NCBI GenBank assembly: GCA_020099315.1
Contig: CP083650.1
Coordinates: 1,860,001-1,924,000 of the forward strand
DNA: 64,000 bases
Origin: Citrobacter europaeus
Lineage (GTDB): Bacteria > Pseudomonadota > Gammaproteobacteria > Enterobacterales > Enterobacteriaceae
Reading direction: 5' to 3'
Positions 63,002-64,000 of this stretch are shown in pieces; positions within the stretch are counted from its first letter, which is position 1, and the number at the start of each line of letters is the position of its first letter. The notes below the pieces were generated by a model. It was not told the origin of the DNA. It saw nothing but the letters and a program-made list of their open reading frames with translations, and did no database searches. A program made the position numbers and the translations under genes.

Positions 63002-63973
63002 TTACATCGGTTGTTGGGCAACGTCGTAATGACGGGTCACATCGACCGGCATTCCTGAGCGAATTTCCATTGCATGTTCCATGACCGCAGGATCCGTTTG
63101 CACCGCATTTTTAAACGTCTGCATGGATGCGTTCAGCACGATCGGCAGCAACTGCGGGTCGTCATTGATTTTTTCGGACAGCGGCTGGTGTACTTCCACC
63201 AGGCGCGCGCCGTTAGGTTCAACAGATGCTTTGATCGGCGTATTGATAATATTGACCCTGGTTCCTGGCTTCACCTGACGGAACAGGGTTTCGATATCAC
63301 CGTCGCGTAAACGAATACAGCCGGAACTGACGCGCATTCCAATGCCAAAATCAGCATTGGTTCCGTGCAGCAGGTACACACCGCCGTATGCCGCTAAACG
63401 AATCGCATGATGGCCCATCGGGTTATCCGGGCCTGCAGGTACAACGGCAGGTAGGTCGATCCCGTTTGCTTTGTATCGCGCGCGGATGTTTGCCGTAGGC
63501 GTCCAGGTGGGGTTGGCGCGTTTATCTGAAATGGTGGTTACCATTGTTGGCGTTAACGTGTCACCACCTAACTGGCCAATACCAATAGGATACACGGTCA
63601 CCGAATTGGTCCCCGGCTGGTAATAGTAAAGACGCAGTTCGGCGAGGTTGATAACAATGCCTTCGCGCGGCGCATCCGGCAGCAGAGTTTGTAACGGGAT
63701 AGTCAGCACGCTGCCCGGGCGTGGTACGTAAGGGTCAACGCCAGGGTTGGCCTGCAGCAGCGCCAGAAAGCCGACATTGTACTTTTTCGCAATCGCTTCC
63801 AGAGAACCGCCATTGTCTTCAACAACATGAACGGCATTCTGACCCACCACGCGGCTTCCCGGTGGCGGCAGCGGCCAGGTGTTTGCCTGAGCCGGAAGTG
63901 CTAACGCGAAGGTCGCGGCAAGCGTAAAAAACGCTAACCAGCGAGAGAGTCGATTATTGTTTAACATCACCAT
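63002..63973 (-). CDS. ldtC: LdtC, L,D-transpeptidase attaching Braun lipoprotein
   Basis: 323 aa (E. coli 320). The signal peptide ends PAQA. A LysM domain (about 48-95, HVVEDNGGSLEAIAKKYNV) binds peptidoglycan. The YkuD catalytic domain has HGTNADFGIG and SSGCIRLRDGD with the nucleophile Cys. It links Lpp to meso-DAP. A start two codons later (ATG 63967) is equally possible. The 27 bp beyond the start reach the window edge. Confidence 0.95.
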   Translation of the reverse strand: MVMLNNNRLSRWLAFFTLAATFALALPAQANTWPLPPPGSRVVGQNAVHVVEDNGGSLEAIAKKYNVGFLALLQANPGVDPYVPRPGSVLTIPLQTLLPDAPREGIVINLAELRLYYYQPGTNSVTVYPIGIGQLGGDTLTPTMVTTISDKRANPTWTPTANIRARYKANGIDLPAVVPAGPDNPMGHHAIRLAAYGGVYLLHGTNADFGIGMRVSSGCIRLRDGDIETLFRQVKPGTRVNIINTPIKASVEPNGARLVEVHQPLSEKINDDPQLLPIVLNASMQTFKNAVQTDPAVMEHAMEIRSGMPVDVTRHYDVAQQPM

Positions 63974-64000
63974 AAATCCATTGTTTTTACGTGGTTTTTA

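Noticed and set aside
1..64000. CRISPR arrays or rRNA genes
   Set aside because: No regularly spaced direct repeats and no rRNA-like sequence were noticed in any part of the window.

Overview
The window is chromosomal DNA of an enterobacterium close to Escherichia, Salmonella and Citrobacter; a Citrobacter-like species is my best guess, by recall only. Nearly every backbone protein matches the remembered E. coli protein in length and motifs. The backbone also follows E. coli order: flgJ-flgK-flgL, rne, rluC, yceF, yceD-rpmF-plsX-fabH-fabD-fabG-acpP-fabF, pabC-mltG-tmk-holB-ycfH, ptsG, fhuE, hinT-ycfL-lpoB-thiK-nagZ-ycfP, ndh, ycfJ, comR, bhsA, ldtC. No rRNA, CRISPR array, integrase or recognisable transposase was found.

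Layout. 1-3.2 kb: end of the flagellar operon (peptidoglycan hydrolase and hook-filament junction proteins). 3.2-5.5 kb: an MFS exporter and a divergent LysR regulator, absent here in K-12. 5.5-11 kb: RNase E with its long leader, RluC, YceF. 11-17.6 kb: the ribosomal protein L32/fatty acid synthesis cluster. 17.6-24.1 kb: a six-gene chaperone-usher fimbrial operon between fabF and pabC, where K-12 has nothing. 24.1-30.3 kb: folate, cell wall, dTMP and DNA polymerase III genes, then ptsG, whose 5' leader carries an ERIC repeat. 30.3-49.9 kb: a block that in K-12 lies near 44 min (amn, shiA, nac, cbl, yeeO and tRNA-Asn genes) placed between ptsG and fhuE. Inside it, between two tRNA-Asn copies, is an AT-richer cluster: an IprA-like regulator, a radical SAM/SPASM protein, three paralogous periplasmic 5'-nucleotidases, a Tsx-like nucleoside channel and an uncharacterised zinc-ribbon protein. 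49.9-64 kb: siderophore uptake (fhuE), lipoproteins, cell wall recycling, ndh, an IutA-type receptor without aerobactin synthesis genes, and comR/bhsA/ldtC.

How the genes work together. The fab cluster makes acyl chains from malonyl-CoA on AcpP, with PlsX feeding phospholipid synthesis. MltG, LpoB, NagZ and LdtC all act on peptidoglycan. The tRNA-Asn cluster would be a self-contained nucleotide scavenging set: secreted nucleotidases strip phosphate from nucleotides and the channel admits the nucleosides. Amn, preceded by a possible Pho box, acts on AMP inside the cell.

The most unusual non-coding feature is a ~595-bp imperfect inverted repeat between ycfP and ndh. Its two arms keep matching hairpins although their stem sequences differ, which points to a conserved structured element.
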